A stretch of 16,012 nt of DNA from Thermodesulfobacteriales bacterium (GCA_004525335.1 SPCL01000039.1:1-16012), one strand, 5' to 3'. Positions 8,118 to 15,243 are shown, counted from the first letter of the stretch. Numbers and translations are program-made. Notes: generated by a model from the sequence alone, not told the origin.

Positions 8118-8854
8118 TAATTTGAGGTTCTCTGTCTGATTATCTCATAAACTAATATTCCGGCAGCAACAGAGGCGTTTAATGAAGAAACTTTCCCGCT
8201 CTGGGGTATCGATACCAGAAAATCGCATTCACTTTTTATATTATTACCTAGCCCCTTCCCTTCATTGCCAATAACAAGCGCAATATCAAGATTCTTAAAA
8301 TCTTCTTGGTGAACAGACGTCGAGGATGAAGAATCAGCTCCAACTATCCAAACACCGCCTTTTTTTAAGTCTCTTATAACATTGGCCAGGTTTACCACTC
8401 TTGAAACCGGCATGTAACTTACTGCACCTGAGGAAGCCTTAACTACTGCAGGGGTAACTGACGCCGCCCTATCCTTTGGAATTACCACTCCATGCGCGCC
8501 CAGCACATCTGCGGTTCTAATTATAGCCCCTAGATTTTGAGGGTCTTCCAGATGATCTAAAATTATTAAAAGGAGCTTATCTCCTTTTTCTTTCGTCCTA
8601 GAAACAATGTCAGCTAAATTGTGATATTCGTAGTCTTTTATACGAGCCGCTATACCTTGGTGAGAATGGGTATCACATAATTCAGACAGGCTTTCTTTAG
8701 TAAGGCTTGAAGTTCTTATCCCCCTACTCTTGGCGGTCTTGAGAATTTCTGAAGCTTCATTACTCTTATCATTTCTTGAAATATATAACTCTTCTATCTC
8801 CGAAGAAGGATTTGAGAGTAGTTCAATGATGGGGTTTTTCCCGTAGATGATCAA
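8117..8854 (-). CDS. rlmB: TrmH-family RNA 2'-O-ribose methyltransferase, RlmB type
   Basis: A 245-aa SPOUT-class enzyme that methylates a ribose 2'-OH using S-adenosylmethionine; RlmB acts on a guanosine of 23S rRNA. The N-terminal substrate-binding domain begins YGKNPIIELL, the usual RlmB opening. The catalytic domain shows motif 1 in DPQNLGAIIRTADVLGAHGVVIP, motif 2 in LVIGNEGKGL, and motif 3 in VSIPQSGKVSSLNASVAAGILVYE, which form the trefoil-knot cofactor site. Length equals typical RlmB. The start has AGGGA about 12 nt upstream, a weak site. It follows the M23 peptidase gene by 38 nt and converges on ligA. Related TrmH paralogues act on tRNA, so the exact target is inferred. Confidence 0.93.
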   Translation of the reverse strand: MIIYGKNPIIELLSNPSSEIEELYISRNDKSNEASEILKTAKSRGIRTSSLTKESLSELCDTHSHQGIAARIKDYEYHNLADIVSRTKEKGDKLLLIILDHLEDPQNLGAIIRTADVLGAHGVVIPKDRAASVTPAVVKASSGAVSYMPVSRVVNLANVIRDLKKGGVWIVGADSSSSTSVHQEDFKNLDIALVIGNEGKGLGNNIKSECDFLVSIPQSGKVSSLNASVAAGILVYEIIRQRTSN

Positions 8855-8892
8855 ATTAGATATTCCCTTTTATTATTAGTTGACTCTATGCT

Positions 8893-10248
8893 CTAATTTT
8901 GAGACTGAGTTTCAGGACTTTGTGGATCAAATTCCCCGTTCGCCTGGTTTATCTTCAATATGATATTATCCTTGATCCACTTATTATCCCACCACTCAAC
9001 GGGCCTAACAGCTACACCGTTTACATATATGCCGTAATGTAGATGATCCCCGGCTGCAAGCCCAGTTTCCCCGGTTCTGCCGATGATATCATTTTTAGCC
9101 ACGTGATCGCCTACTTTTACATCTATTGTACTCATATGGCCATAAAGCGTTAGAATGCCCATACCATGATCTATCATTACAGCGTTACCGTATATGCCCA
9201 ATTCATCAGTATAGACTATTATACCGTCGTTAGCGGCTTCTATAGGGTAGCGCTTAGTTACTGCCAAGTCATAGCCAAGGTGAAACTGATGATCTATAGG
9301 TTCTTCATTTAGAATATAAGTTCTTTCATCGGCAAAGTTGGCCTCGACTTTCGAATTGGATAGCTGATGAAAAGCTCCCTTCCACAGCATCTCACTATTT
9401 GACTTAGTCCCTACTTTTTTTATAGTTGCGTCATTTTTCTTTCGCATTTCATTATTTACTTTGAGAAAAATCTCTTTGTGACTTGAACCGGAGCTATCTT
9501 CTTCCATTAAAGGAACCATAATATTTTCTACAAAATTTTCACTTATATTTATATTACTTTTTCGGTAGTTGATGTCTTTTAGCCTATAAAAAAGACCTGA
9601 AGTTTTCTCATTACCGGCTTGATCCTGTGCAATTAAAATAATATTTTCCCCGGGTTCTACGTCATGGGGGTAAGCGAAAAATGCCATATGTACATCTTCG
9701 TCTTTAAAACCGGCCTTATAGCCAGGGAAGAAATAATCACCTATAGAAACGCCGCTATTTACCGTATCGGGAGATACTTTATAGACAACAAGTCCAGATC
9801 CGCCGTGATCGATGTATTGATCTGTACTTATAATATCAAGCTTGGGTGGAACTAGGTCCAGGGTTACTTTTTTATTTACTTTCGTTTTATTACCTGAGAA
9901 TATTTTAAGTCTAGATCTGTCCTCAGCGCTGACCCTGAGCTCAGCAGCCCCGCCTTTTACCCCTAGTTTTTTAGGATCAAGTTTGACGGTGATTTTATCG
10001 CCTTTTATACCTTCAGGATAGTTTTTATTGACTAATATGGACTCCCCATGATCCCCTACTAGAATTACAGTTACATTCTTAAGCCCCTTACCTTTATCAA
10101 GGACATCAATATCAAATGGGCGTGTGCCGATATTCTCAGACTGGAGATTGATATCTACCTCTGGAGAGGACCACTCAATCTCCGGATAGGCATAAATGAA
10201 TCCGCCAACTATCAGGATTAATAAAACTATATAGAAGAATTTCTTCAT
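8893..10248 (-). CDS. M23 (LytM-type) metallopeptidase, membrane-anchored or secreted
   Basis: A 451-aa envelope endopeptidase. Residues 3-20 are a hydrophobic N-terminal anchor or signal (KKFFYIVLLILIVGGFIYA) without a lipobox Cys. Residues about 30-300 are mainly beta-rich and resemble Ig-like or bacterial adhesion modules, with a probable helical stretch near 255-290. The peptidase domain spans about 310-430. H323 and D327 in HLGYD and H402/H404 in DHLHYG give the zinc and catalytic set. All are present, so it is predicted active on cross-linked stem peptides rather than being an EnvC/NlpD-type activator. A good AAGGAG lies 11 nt before the ATG. It sits between a conserved 94-aa gene and rlmB with gaps of 43 and 38 nt, consistent with one transcript. 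Confidence 0.9.
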   Translation of the reverse strand: MKKFFYIVLLILIVGGFIYAYPEIEWSSPEVDINLQSENIGTRPFDIDVLDKGKGLKNVTVILVGDHGESILVNKNYPEGIKGDKITVKLDPKKLGVKGGAAELRVSAEDRSRLKIFSGNKTKVNKKVTLDLVPPKLDIISTDQYIDHGGSGLVVYKVSPDTVNSGVSIGDYFFPGYKAGFKDEDVHMAFFAYPHDVEPGENIILIAQDQAGNEKTSGLFYRLKDINYRKSNINISENFVENIMVPLMEEDSSGSSHKEIFLKVNNEMRKKNDATIKKVGTKSNSEMLWKGAFHQLSNSKVEANFADERTYILNEEPIDHQFHLGYDLAVTKRYPIEAANDGIIVYTDELGIYGNAVMIDHGMGILTLYGHMSTIDVKVGDHVAKNDIIGRTGETGLAAGDHLHYGIYVNGVAVRPVEWWDNKWIKDNIILKINQANGEFDPQSPETQSQN

Positions 10249-10291
10249 AACTTAGTGTTCACTCCTTTTCATCTAGAATTTTATGTGATTA

Positions 10292-10576
10292 TTAGAAGAA
10301 ATTAATAATCTCTCTCCCGTAATCTGGGAAATAACGCGAGATAACAGAAATATTAAAACTACTTAGTATTGATTCTTTGGATTCTCTTTCTAGCAAAAAC
10401 TCAAATGAGCAATGTATGAACTCTTCAGGAGAGACTTTACCATCGGTCAGACTTTGATATTCATCTTTACTTAATTCCACTTTATGAGTTGTTTGGGAAT
10501 CCCCTTCAATCACTTGTACTCTAAATACAAGCAGCTCATCATTTGAATCAAGACTCTGAACAACTATATTTGTCAT
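10292..10576 (-). CDS. Conserved hypothetical protein, 94 aa
   Basis: A small soluble acidic protein with no signal peptide or membrane segment. The first half looks like a beta-hairpin (VVQSLDSNDELLVFRVQVIEG) followed by THKVELSKDEYQSL. The second half is helical (PEEFIHCSFEFLLERESKESILSSF) and ends in ISVISRYFPDYGREI. The pattern of a short beta unit followed by FEFLLERE..ESIL and a terminal RYFPxYxxEI resembles a widespread family of small uncharacterised bacterial proteins. I know of no assigned function. It is probably the first gene of the transcript that continues into the M23 peptidase and rlmB. Only a very weak SD (GGTAGATA) is present. Confidence 0.8.
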   Translation of the reverse strand: MTNIVVQSLDSNDELLVFRVQVIEGDSQTTHKVELSKDEYQSLTDGKVSPEEFIHCSFEFLLERESKESILSSFNISVISRYFPDYGREIINFF

Positions 10577-10607
10577 TATCTACCAACTTTGATTGTTATT
10601 TGGAAAT

Positions 10608-10613
10608 ATTATA
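10608..10613 (-). promoter_or_regulatory. Predicted -10 box in the divergent 10577-10655 region
   Basis: Read on the minus strand, TATAAT lies about 32 nt before the ATG of the 94-aa gene. TTGCTT upstream could be a -35, but with a 19-bp spacer. On the plus strand the same AT-rich core gives TATAAC (10610-10615) with TTTGAT (10588-10593) at 16 bp, facing the acetyltransferase gene. The two would overlap and compete. Confidence 0.35.
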
Positions 10614-10655
10614 ACCTAGAATAATTGACCGGAAGCAAGTTTTTATTGAAGATCA

Positions 10656-11279
10656 ATGGAAATTAAAAAATTCGATAGAGAAATTGATGATGTTGGTATT
10701 GTAGCCGATCTAATTCTAAGAGCATATAGTGAAGGTGGGCAAAATATCTCTTATGATGAAAATTCGAAACAAATAGTGCGGAATTTTGTACAAATCGGGA
10801 ACAATTTCATAGGTTATGAAAATATTTATCTATGTTTCACAGACAATATTATTGCCGGTCTGATAATAGGATACGCTGGAAAATCATATAGCAAAATCAA
10901 GACATTGCTCGATCTATTATTCAAATTACGACTGACTCAAATTCTAAACTACCTAATAATTAGCTCTGAATTATTCGACACCGCATATACGCCTTACTTA
11001 GAAGAAGATGATTTTTATATCAACGTAATAGTTGTGGATGAACAATATAGGAACCAAGGAATCGGCACTTTGCTGCTAAATCATGCTGTTGAGATAGCAA
11101 GAGAAAAAGAGTGCAAGAAAATAGTCCTAGACGTTGATAAAGATAATGAGATCGCTCAATCACTGTATAAGAAATTTGGCTTCATTTGCCTAAAAGAAAA
11201 GCCTCAGAATAAAATCAGCTCTCACAGTGATAATTTCAAAACTATGCAGTACAACATAAAGGGGTTTGCTAATGGCTGA
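10656..11279 (+). CDS. GNAT-family N-acetyltransferase
   Basis: A 207-aa GNAT-fold enzyme expected to move an acetyl group from acetyl-CoA to an amine; the substrate is unknown. The core is in the second half. The strand INVIVVDEQYR leads into the acetyl-CoA pyrophosphate-binding motif A, R132-N-Q-G-I-G137, then the helix LLLNHAVEIAREK and the strand KIVLDVDKDN. The motif B region AQSLYKKFGF closes the fold. Residues 75-115 form a long insert (KIKTLLDLLFKLRLTQIL...) between the early strands and motif A, so the protein is somewhat longer than minimal GNATs. The opening MEIKKFDREIDDVGIVADLILRAY fits a helix 1 substrate region. No clear SD is seen. Its end overlaps the next gene by 8 nt, implying coupled translation. 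Confidence 0.88.
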   Translation: MEIKKFDREIDDVGIVADLILRAYSEGGQNISYDENSKQIVRNFVQIGNNFIGYENIYLCFTDNIIAGLIIGYAGKSYSKIKTLLDLLFKLRLTQILNYLIISSELFDTAYTPYLEEDDFYINVIVVDEQYRNQGIGTLLLNHAVEIAREKECKKIVLDVDKDNEIAQSLYKKFGFICLKEKPQNKISSHSDNFKTMQYNIKGFANG

Positions 11280-12198
11280 TTTTAAGAATGAATTTAGCTG
11301 GTCGTACTCAAGAGATAACCTCTTTAAGGAATGTAAAAGAGAGTATTACTATAATTATTACGGCTCTTGGGGCGGCTGGGAGAAAAACAAAGCTGACGAT
11401 ATTACTAGAACGCTGTATGTTCTGAAGAATCTTCAGAACCGTTGGCAGTGGAAGGGCTCAGCAGTTCATGATGAAATCGAAAGGATACTAAAAGAATTAG
11501 TTAGTACCGGCAAAGCACCGACGCTTGATAAATCTAAAGCCAGAGTAACCGAGATCATGAGAAACGATTTTAGATCATCCCGGGATGGTTTGTATTGGAA
11601 CAAAAATGGCAGCCTAAGAAATGAGCCTGGGCTTTTCGAGCATGAATATAAACCTGAGATCCCTGATCAGATATGGAAGAGAAATTATGATGAGGTGATA
11701 TTGTGTCTGGAAAATTTTTATGAGTCCAGTGTGATTGAAGAGATCTCCGGGCTCCCTAAAGAGGTTGTGTGCTCAATTGAAAGCATGACAGGGGCATATT
11801 TTTCTTTTAATACCTCTCTTTATTACGTTAAATTAGATTTGGCATACAGCATAGAGGACACAATCAAAATTTATGATTGGAAGACTGGATCAGGTGTGGC
11901 GGATGACCTTCAGTTTTTAATATATGCTCTATATGCGCTTGAAGAGCTTGACTTTGATCTGGATAAAATTAGTGTCACGGAGCTTAATCTCTTTGAAAAT
12001 TATACTAAAATCTACACATTCACTCCTGAGCAAATAGATTTTGCCACCAATTACATTAACAATAGCATTGAAAGTATGAAGAGCTATCTTAGCAACCCAG
12101 AGGAAAACGAAGCGGTTATGAGTAATTTCCCACGAACTGAAGATAGAAAAATTTGTGAATTATGCAAATTTCAGAAGATTTGCTTCGACCTTGAGTAA
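11272..12198 (+). CDS. PD-(D/E)XK nuclease-superfamily protein with Cas4/AddB-type iron-sulfur cysteines
   Basis: A 308-aa stand-alone RecB-like nuclease domain. The active site is complete: H66 in GSAVHDEIERIL, D189 in KLDLAY, D202-W-K204 in IYDWKTGSG, and Q214 in DDLQFLIYALYALEE (QxxxY motif). Four cysteines have the iron-sulfur staple arrangement of Cas4, Dna2 and AddB: C21 near the N-terminus (FKECKREYYY) and C295-x2-C298-x5-C304 at the C-terminus. An exonuclease role in DNA processing is likely. I chose ATG at 11272 because AAAGGGG (11258-11264) lies 7 nt upstream; a TTG at 11266 is less likely. It overlaps the acetyltransferase stop by 8 nt. No helicase, Cas gene or CRISPR array is nearby, so it is not a CRISPR Cas4. 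Confidence 0.9.
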   Translation: MADFKNEFSWSYSRDNLFKECKREYYYNYYGSWGGWEKNKADDITRTLYVLKNLQNRWQWKGSAVHDEIERILKELVSTGKAPTLDKSKARVTEIMRNDFRSSRDGLYWNKNGSLRNEPGLFEHEYKPEIPDQIWKRNYDEVILCLENFYESSVIEEISGLPKEVVCSIESMTGAYFSFNTSLYYVKLDLAYSIEDTIKIYDWKTGSGVADDLQFLIYALYALEELDFDLDKISVTELNLFENYTKIYTFTPEQIDFATNYINNSIESMKSYLSNPEENEAVMSNFPRTEDRKICELCKFQKICFDLE

Positions 12199-12272
12199 CA
12201 AATCTTTCTTTATATAAGCTAACTCTAGATTAACATCAGACAATTATTACAATAATCACCGCATGCATACAT

Positions 12273-12301
12273 TTGACTATGAAATTCATCTGAATTACAG
12301 T
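12273..12301 (+). promoter_or_regulatory. Possible promoter upstream of the YihY gene
   Basis: TTGACT (12273-12278), a 17-bp spacer, then TACAGT (12296-12301), a 4/6 match to TATAAT. The start would be near 12308, giving a leader of about 38 nt. An operator-like palindrome, ATTATT-AC-AATAAT (12243-12256), lies just upstream. Support is modest. Confidence 0.3.
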
Positions 12302-12345
12302 AAGAAAGATAAGCGTAAAGCAATACATTACATAGTTAACGTAAA

Positions 12346-13689
12346 ATGGCAGAACTAATAAAAAAAATAAATGATTTTCTCACCAGAGACCTTTGGCATC
12401 TTGATACAGAACCGCTCAACAGATTCCGGACCTGGCTCATATACCTTCTTAAGTTGATATATGCAACGGTTAGAGGCTTTTCTACAAATGAATTAACTCT
12501 TAGATCAATGAGTCTCGTTTATACAACAATTCTTTCGATTGTGCCTCTTTTAGCTTTTAGTATATCTATCCTAAAAGCATTTGGAGTTGTCGAAAACCAG
12601 TTAGAACCATTCCTGAATAATTTCCTAGACCCACTCGGAGAAAAAGGGGCTGAAATAACCACTCAGATTTTAGAATTCATAAACAAAATTAATTTTGGTG
12701 TCTTGGGTGTAGTTGGTCTTCTCATGCTGATCTATACGTCAGTATCCTTGATTATGAAGATAGAAGACTCTTTGAACCATATATGGAAAATAAAGAAAGG
12801 AAGAAGCATCATAAGAAGATTGAGCGACTATATCACTATCTTACTAATAGGCCCGGTACTTATGTTTTCGGCTATAGGATTAACCGCATCTTTTGAAAGT
12901 AACGCTATAGTTAAAGAAATAGTATCAATAGAACCTTTCGGAACTCTGGTATTATTTGCTGGCAAGTTAATACCTTACTTATTTGTATTCTTGGTCTTTA
13001 CATTCATCTATATAGTTATTCCCAATACAAAGGTCAAATTCAAGTCTGCATTTATTGGTGGCGCTATAGCAGGCATAGCCTGGCAAACCACTGGATGGGT
13101 CTTTGCCATTTCAGTTGCAAAATCCACCAAGTATGCAGCAATTTATTCCAGCTTGGCAGTATTAATACTGTTTATGATCTGGATCTACGTAAATTGGCTT
13201 ATTCTACTCATCGGAGCCCAGATTGCGTATTGTCATCAAAACTTAAAAACACTTGATTTAGGCCAAACAATCTTTCAACTTAGCAGTAAAGTAAAGGAAA
13301 AAATGGCTTTTCTTGTTATGTATCTAATTGGGTACAACTTTTATCATAATGAAGAAAAATGGACTTTTGATAGCCTAGTAAATCATTTAGGTCTCCCCCA
13401 AGAATCGGTTGACACTACTCTTAGTGAGCTCAAAGATAAAAATTTAATACTTGAAGTTGGAGATGATCCGACATTTTATCTTCCTGCTAAAGATATTGAA
13501 GTCATCACTTTAGCGGAGATTATAGATGCAGCACGTACGAATAGAGAAACCCCACTTTTAGAAAATAGATATCTCGCAAATCCTGAGATTGATCAAATCA
13601 CTGAACATGTAGATGATGCAATACACAGTGCGCTGGGGAAAATGACGCTAAAAGATCTCGTACTAAACAAAACAGATCTAGGTTCTTAA
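12346..13689 (+). CDS. YihY/BrkB-family inner-membrane protein with C-terminal winged-helix-like tail
   Basis: A 447-aa polytopic protein. Hydrophobic segments lie at roughly 50-80, 122-145, 161-183, 197-228, 234-258 and 266-298, giving six probable membrane helices. Family hallmarks are YTTILSIVPLLAFS in the first and the closing SSLAVLILFMIWIYVNWLILLIGAQ. The family was once called ribonuclease BN by mistake; its function is not settled, with envelope-integrity and transport roles proposed. Residues about 310-400 form a soluble tail with a helix-turn-helix-like stretch (WTFDSLVNHLGLPQESVDTTLSELKDKNLI), as in many longer family members. E. coli YihY is about 290 aa, so the tail is an extension of about 150 residues. 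There is no SD, and the start overlaps a possible 31-codon reading frame. Confidence 0.9.
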   Translation: MAELIKKINDFLTRDLWHLDTEPLNRFRTWLIYLLKLIYATVRGFSTNELTLRSMSLVYTTILSIVPLLAFSISILKAFGVVENQLEPFLNNFLDPLGEKGAEITTQILEFINKINFGVLGVVGLLMLIYTSVSLIMKIEDSLNHIWKIKKGRSIIRRLSDYITILLIGPVLMFSAIGLTASFESNAIVKEIVSIEPFGTLVLFAGKLIPYLFVFLVFTFIYIVIPNTKVKFKSAFIGGAIAGIAWQTTGWVFAISVAKSTKYAAIYSSLAVLILFMIWIYVNWLILLIGAQIAYCHQNLKTLDLGQTIFQLSSKVKEKMAFLVMYLIGYNFYHNEEKWTFDSLVNHLGLPQESVDTTLSELKDKNLILEVGDDPTFYLPAKDIEVITLAEIIDAARTNRETPLLENRYLANPEIDQITEHVDDAIHSALGKMTLKDLVLNKTDLGS

Positions 13690-13708
13690 TGTAATTAGTG
13701 ATATCAAG

Positions 13709-13727
13709 AAGATGCTAATTGCATCTT
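13709..13727. terminator. Hairpin between convergent YihY and CVNH genes
   Basis: A perfect 7-bp inverted repeat, AAGATGC (13709-13715) and GCATCTT (13721-13727), has a 5-nt loop. It lies 20 nt past the YihY stop and covers the last codons and stop of the CVNH gene on the other strand. No T run follows on either side, so it may act as an RNA end-protecting hairpin or a weak bidirectional terminator. Confidence 0.4.
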
Positions 13728-14542
13728 AACCTGCCGTTATCATTCTGTATACCATTGTTACAGTTTTTATATTTAATGCTTGAGTGCTTCCATTTACCGT
13801 TATCATTCTTACAATCTGCTTCTAATAAGTTTCCTTCTTTATAAAGGTTTTTACATGATTTTTTATAACTGCCTTTTGGAAAGTTGGAGTTATTACCGCC
13901 CCCACAGGTAAGTTTGCCGTTATCATTTTTTATATCTTTATTGCAGTTTTTGTAATTCATTGAGCTCTTATTCCAACCACCATTATTCTTCTTACAATTA
14001 GAATACAGTGTACCGCCTTCAACATAAGAATTCTTACACGAGTCTCTGTAACTACCCTTTGGTATTTTTGATCCTCCTCCACCGCCCCCATTACAACTAA
14101 GCTCACCATTGTTGTTAGTGATATCACCTTTACAATCTTTATAATTCAGTTTTGTATTATTCCAGGAACCGTTTCGTTTCTCACATTTGGCCTTTAACTC
14201 TTTCCCGTCTACTCTTATATCCTTGCACGAGTTCTTATAACTCCCGCTTGGAGGCTGTTTGCCGGGCTTTTGTTTGCATGATAATTTCCCGTTATTATTT
14301 GATATATCCCCCTCGCACTGCGCAAATCTTAATGTTGATTTTTCAAATTTGCCGTCTGTCTTTTCACACTGTGCCCATAACACACTACCCGGCATCACCT
14401 GAATATCTTTGCACGAATTCTTGTAACTACCGGCGGGAACACCGATTTGTGCACTTACGGGGTCAACATTAGTTAGTATTAGTAAAAAAAGGGCTAATAT
14501 AGGGACAATCAATAAAAGATACGTTTTAGATATGGTATTCAT
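13715..14542 (-). CDS. Secreted four-repeat cyanovirin-N homology (CVNH) protein
   Basis: A 275-aa exported protein. Residues 1-31 are a signal peptide (long hydrophobic core, DPVSA cleavage site). The rest is four units at 38-89, 100-150, 163-213 and 224-274, each opening GSYxxSC and closing NxNGxLxC. This matches the CVNH repeat: SC near the start, a Cys about 15 residues on after a hydrophobic strand, then a Gly-rich turn and DGxL/NGxL end. A CVNH fold uses two such repeats, so this could build two lectin domains. Each unit has four Cys at fixed spacing (44/59/76/89, 106/120/137/150, 169/183/200/213, 230/244/261/274), allowing eight disulfides. Linkers are rich in Pro, Gly and Asn, including six Gly at 152-157. 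AAGGAGG lies 7 nt before the ATG. Glycan binding is inferred from the fold, not shown. Confidence 0.85.
   Translation of the reverse strand: MNTISKTYLLLIVPILALFLLILTNVDPVSAQIGVPAGSYKNSCKDIQVMPGSVLWAQCEKTDGKFEKSTLRFAQCEGDISNNNGKLSCKQKPGKQPPSGSYKNSCKDIRVDGKELKAKCEKRNGSWNNTKLNYKDCKGDITNNNGELSCNGGGGGGSKIPKGSYRDSCKNSYVEGGTLYSNCKKNNGGWNKSSMNYKNCNKDIKNDNGKLTCGGGNNSNFPKGSYKKSCKNLYKEGNLLEADCKNDNGKWKHSSIKYKNCNNGIQNDNGRLRCN
13721..14431 (-). repeat. Four in-frame CVNH repeat units
   Basis: The units lie at 14276-14431, 14093-14245, 13904-14056 and 13721-13873, each 153-156 nt. All share GSY, SC and NGxL codon blocks. Units 3 and 4 resemble each other most (SSxxYKNCN, NDNG), while units 1 and 2 share GSYKNSCKDI. 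This suggests stepwise internal duplication rather than one four-fold event. Confidence 0.85.
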
Positions 14543-14561
14543 ATTCTATCCTCCTTAGAAT
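14543..14561 (-). promoter_or_regulatory. Shine-Dalgarno in the loop of a hairpin at the CVNH start
   Basis: In the mRNA, ATTCTA pairs with TAGAAT around a 7-nt loop AGGAGGA, and the ATG follows immediately. The ribosome-binding core therefore sits in a single-stranded loop. The 6-bp AU-rich stem is weak, so any effect may depend on temperature or a protein. Confidence 0.5.
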
Positions 14562-14600
14562 GGGTTGATCAGATCGCTCAAAAACTTATAATCACCAAAA

Positions 14601-14939
14601 TTAATATTTAGAACATATTGCCCAGGCTTTCGCTTGAGCCTCACCTGCTTCACGGTTCATGTTGGTACATTCAACATTCCATGCTGCGTTTAAGCTGTCA
14701 GGTGCGCTTGTCGTAAGAACTATTTTACTCTCTGTATTTAGAAAGCCAACACACTCCCCTCCCCCGCTAACAAGCACACTTTTCTCGGGACAGGTACTAT
14801 TTACAGAAACACTCCTACCTGTGGCAAGCTGGACTTGTGGAGACTCTTTAGTAACCGTAATAAGATCATCTCTTCCATAAGATAACCCGGCGCTCAGCAA
14901 AATAATTGCAAGCAATAGTAGTGAATATCCTCTTAACAT
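14601..14939 (-). CDS. Small secreted four-cysteine protein, unknown function
   Basis: A 112-aa protein with a signal peptide (residues 1-22: MLRG, hydrophobic core, SYG). The mature part of about 90 residues carries four Cys, C50, C63, C91 and C109, probably forming two disulfides. Its pattern CPEKSVLVSGGGEC...AAWNVEC...AKAWAIC resembles secreted modules in which a CP-x-GG-C strand pair is followed by W-x-x-x-C and AxAxC. I can name no function for these. AGAGG lies 6 nt before the ATG. It sits between a lipoprotein gene and the CVNH gene on the same strand, so coexpression with the putative lectin is likely. Confidence 0.75.
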   Translation of the reverse strand: MLRGYSLLLLAIILLSAGLSYGRDDLITVTKESPQVQLATGRSVSVNSTCPEKSVLVSGGGECVGFLNTESKIVLTTSAPDSLNAAWNVECTNMNREAGEAQAKAWAICSKY

Positions 14940-14985
14940 TGTTGCCTCTTAAAAACTTTCCTAGCAATTGAAGATTATCATTGAC

Positions 14986-15225
14986 CTACTCGTTATAGAG
15001 TCCGCCGTCACTAGTAGGGTCCTCGGACTTCCCTTTCATCTGCCTCACAGAATCATCATATGAGTCTTTGTAAGCATCACATTTAATCTGGTTATCCGGA
15101 TAATCTTGCAAGCACTGCTCATAGGCTGATTTATTAGCCTGTTTTTCTTTGAGTGGTCGTTTCCAGCTCATATTACAGGAGGTGATAAATAAGATAGGAA
15201 TAATTAACAAAATCCATCTGTACAT
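14986..15225 (-). CDS. Small lipoprotein, unknown function
   Basis: A 79-aa protein with a short lipoprotein signal (MYRWILLIIPILFITSC; lipidated Cys17, lipobox I-T-S-C). The mature part is charged and hydrophilic. It carries a Cys pair, C38 and C49, in YEQCLQDYPDNQIKCDAYKDSY, which looks like a disulfide-linked helical hairpin seen in small outer-membrane lipoproteins. The last 20 residues are low-complexity. The Shine-Dalgarno AAAGGAG is strong and lies 6 nt before the ATG. The next gene downstream on this strand is the secreted four-Cys protein, 46 nt away. Confidence 0.78.
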   Translation of the reverse strand: MYRWILLIIPILFITSCNMSWKRPLKEKQANKSAYEQCLQDYPDNQIKCDAYKDSYDDSVRQMKGKSEDPTSDGGLYNE

Positions 15226-15243
15226 TGTAGACTCCTTTAATCT

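Noticed and set aside
11266..11271. TTG at 11266 as the start of the PD-(D/E)XK nuclease
   Set aside because: ATG at 11272 has AAAGGGG at the right spacing; the TTG would be only 1 nt from that SD.
11272..12198. CRISPR-associated Cas4
   Set aside because: The nuclease has Cas4-like residues, but there is no cas1/cas2 and no repeat-spacer array in the window; stand-alone family members are common.
14152..14472. 106-codon plus-strand frame opposite the CVNH gene
   Set aside because: The minus strand here has a signal peptide, regular Cys spacing and a perfect SD; the plus frame is an antisense shadow.
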